Below are positions 63,841 to 64,000 of a DNA stretch of 64,000 bases, one piece after another. Both the position numbers and the translations under genes were made by a program. Each line of letters opens with the position of its first letter. The stretch's first letter is position 1. The notes beneath the pieces are model-generated. The model saw nothing but the letters and a program-made list of their open reading frames with translations. It searched no databases and was not told the origin of the DNA. The stretch is from Panopea generosa (lineage: Eukaryota; Mollusca; Bivalvia; Adapedonta; Hiatellidae), in the NCBI GenBank assembly GCA_029582155.1, contig CM055901.1, positions 45,103,580 through 45,167,579 on the forward strand, written 5' to 3'.

Positions 63841-64000
63841 CTAGAAGATGTCCTGAACACATACATGTACCTACCACTTTGACACTTATAATCGACAGGT
63901 TGCATATTTTATTCTGCAAACAATCAATTTGATTTTACAAAATCTCTCCTGAAAGCATTACTAAACAACAGTGGAAAATATTCCTGCATTCTGGGGGTGT

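Overview
The window is AT-rich, intron-rich, repeat-dense animal nuclear DNA. A bivalve mollusc, perhaps heterodont, is the best guess. The reasons are a patched-family gene with many small exons, a B-box/coiled-coil gene of the type expanded in bivalves, abundant tRNA-derived SINEs, and elements built like molluscan 'pearl'/Helentron-type repeats (tandem cores, tetranucleotide run, terminal hairpin). The species call is inference. The gene models are read from splice sites and reading frame.

The main gene runs right to left on the minus strand, from an ATG at 62941 to about 7908. Eighteen coding exons join in frame into an RND-type patched-domain protein of 911 residues (PTCHD3-like). It has a sterol-sensing-type half carrying GIGVDD and a second half carrying GLAVDYSAH, so the two acidic transmembrane motifs of the family are intact. 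All introns follow GT-AG. The 74-nt third exon (50654-50727) was recognised only because it restores the frame between exons 2 and 4. The 3' end is uncertain: the last exon holds both a stop and a strong donor site just before it.

Intron 3 (32938-50653, 17.7 kb) contains a second gene on the plus strand: a two-exon TRIM-like gene without a RING (two B-boxes, a coiled coil and a probable beta-propeller tail; 558 residues).

The rest is introns and flanks filled with repeats. There are about eleven minisatellite arrays, including a 5-kb array of 34-bp units in intron 4 and an array of 31-bp units that abuts the acceptor of exon 7. Several SINE families are present, with clear examples of nesting and target-site duplications. 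There are also non-autonomous DNA transposons of TTAA-target (piggyBac-like), TA-target (Tc1/mariner/pogo-like) and 8-bp-target (hAT-like) type, long hairpin (foldback) elements, and Helentron/pearl-like repeats. I saw no rRNA gene, no convincing functional tRNA gene, no CRISPR array and no bacterial-type operon. The region 1-7900, downstream of the main gene, holds only repeats and sequence I could not assign.
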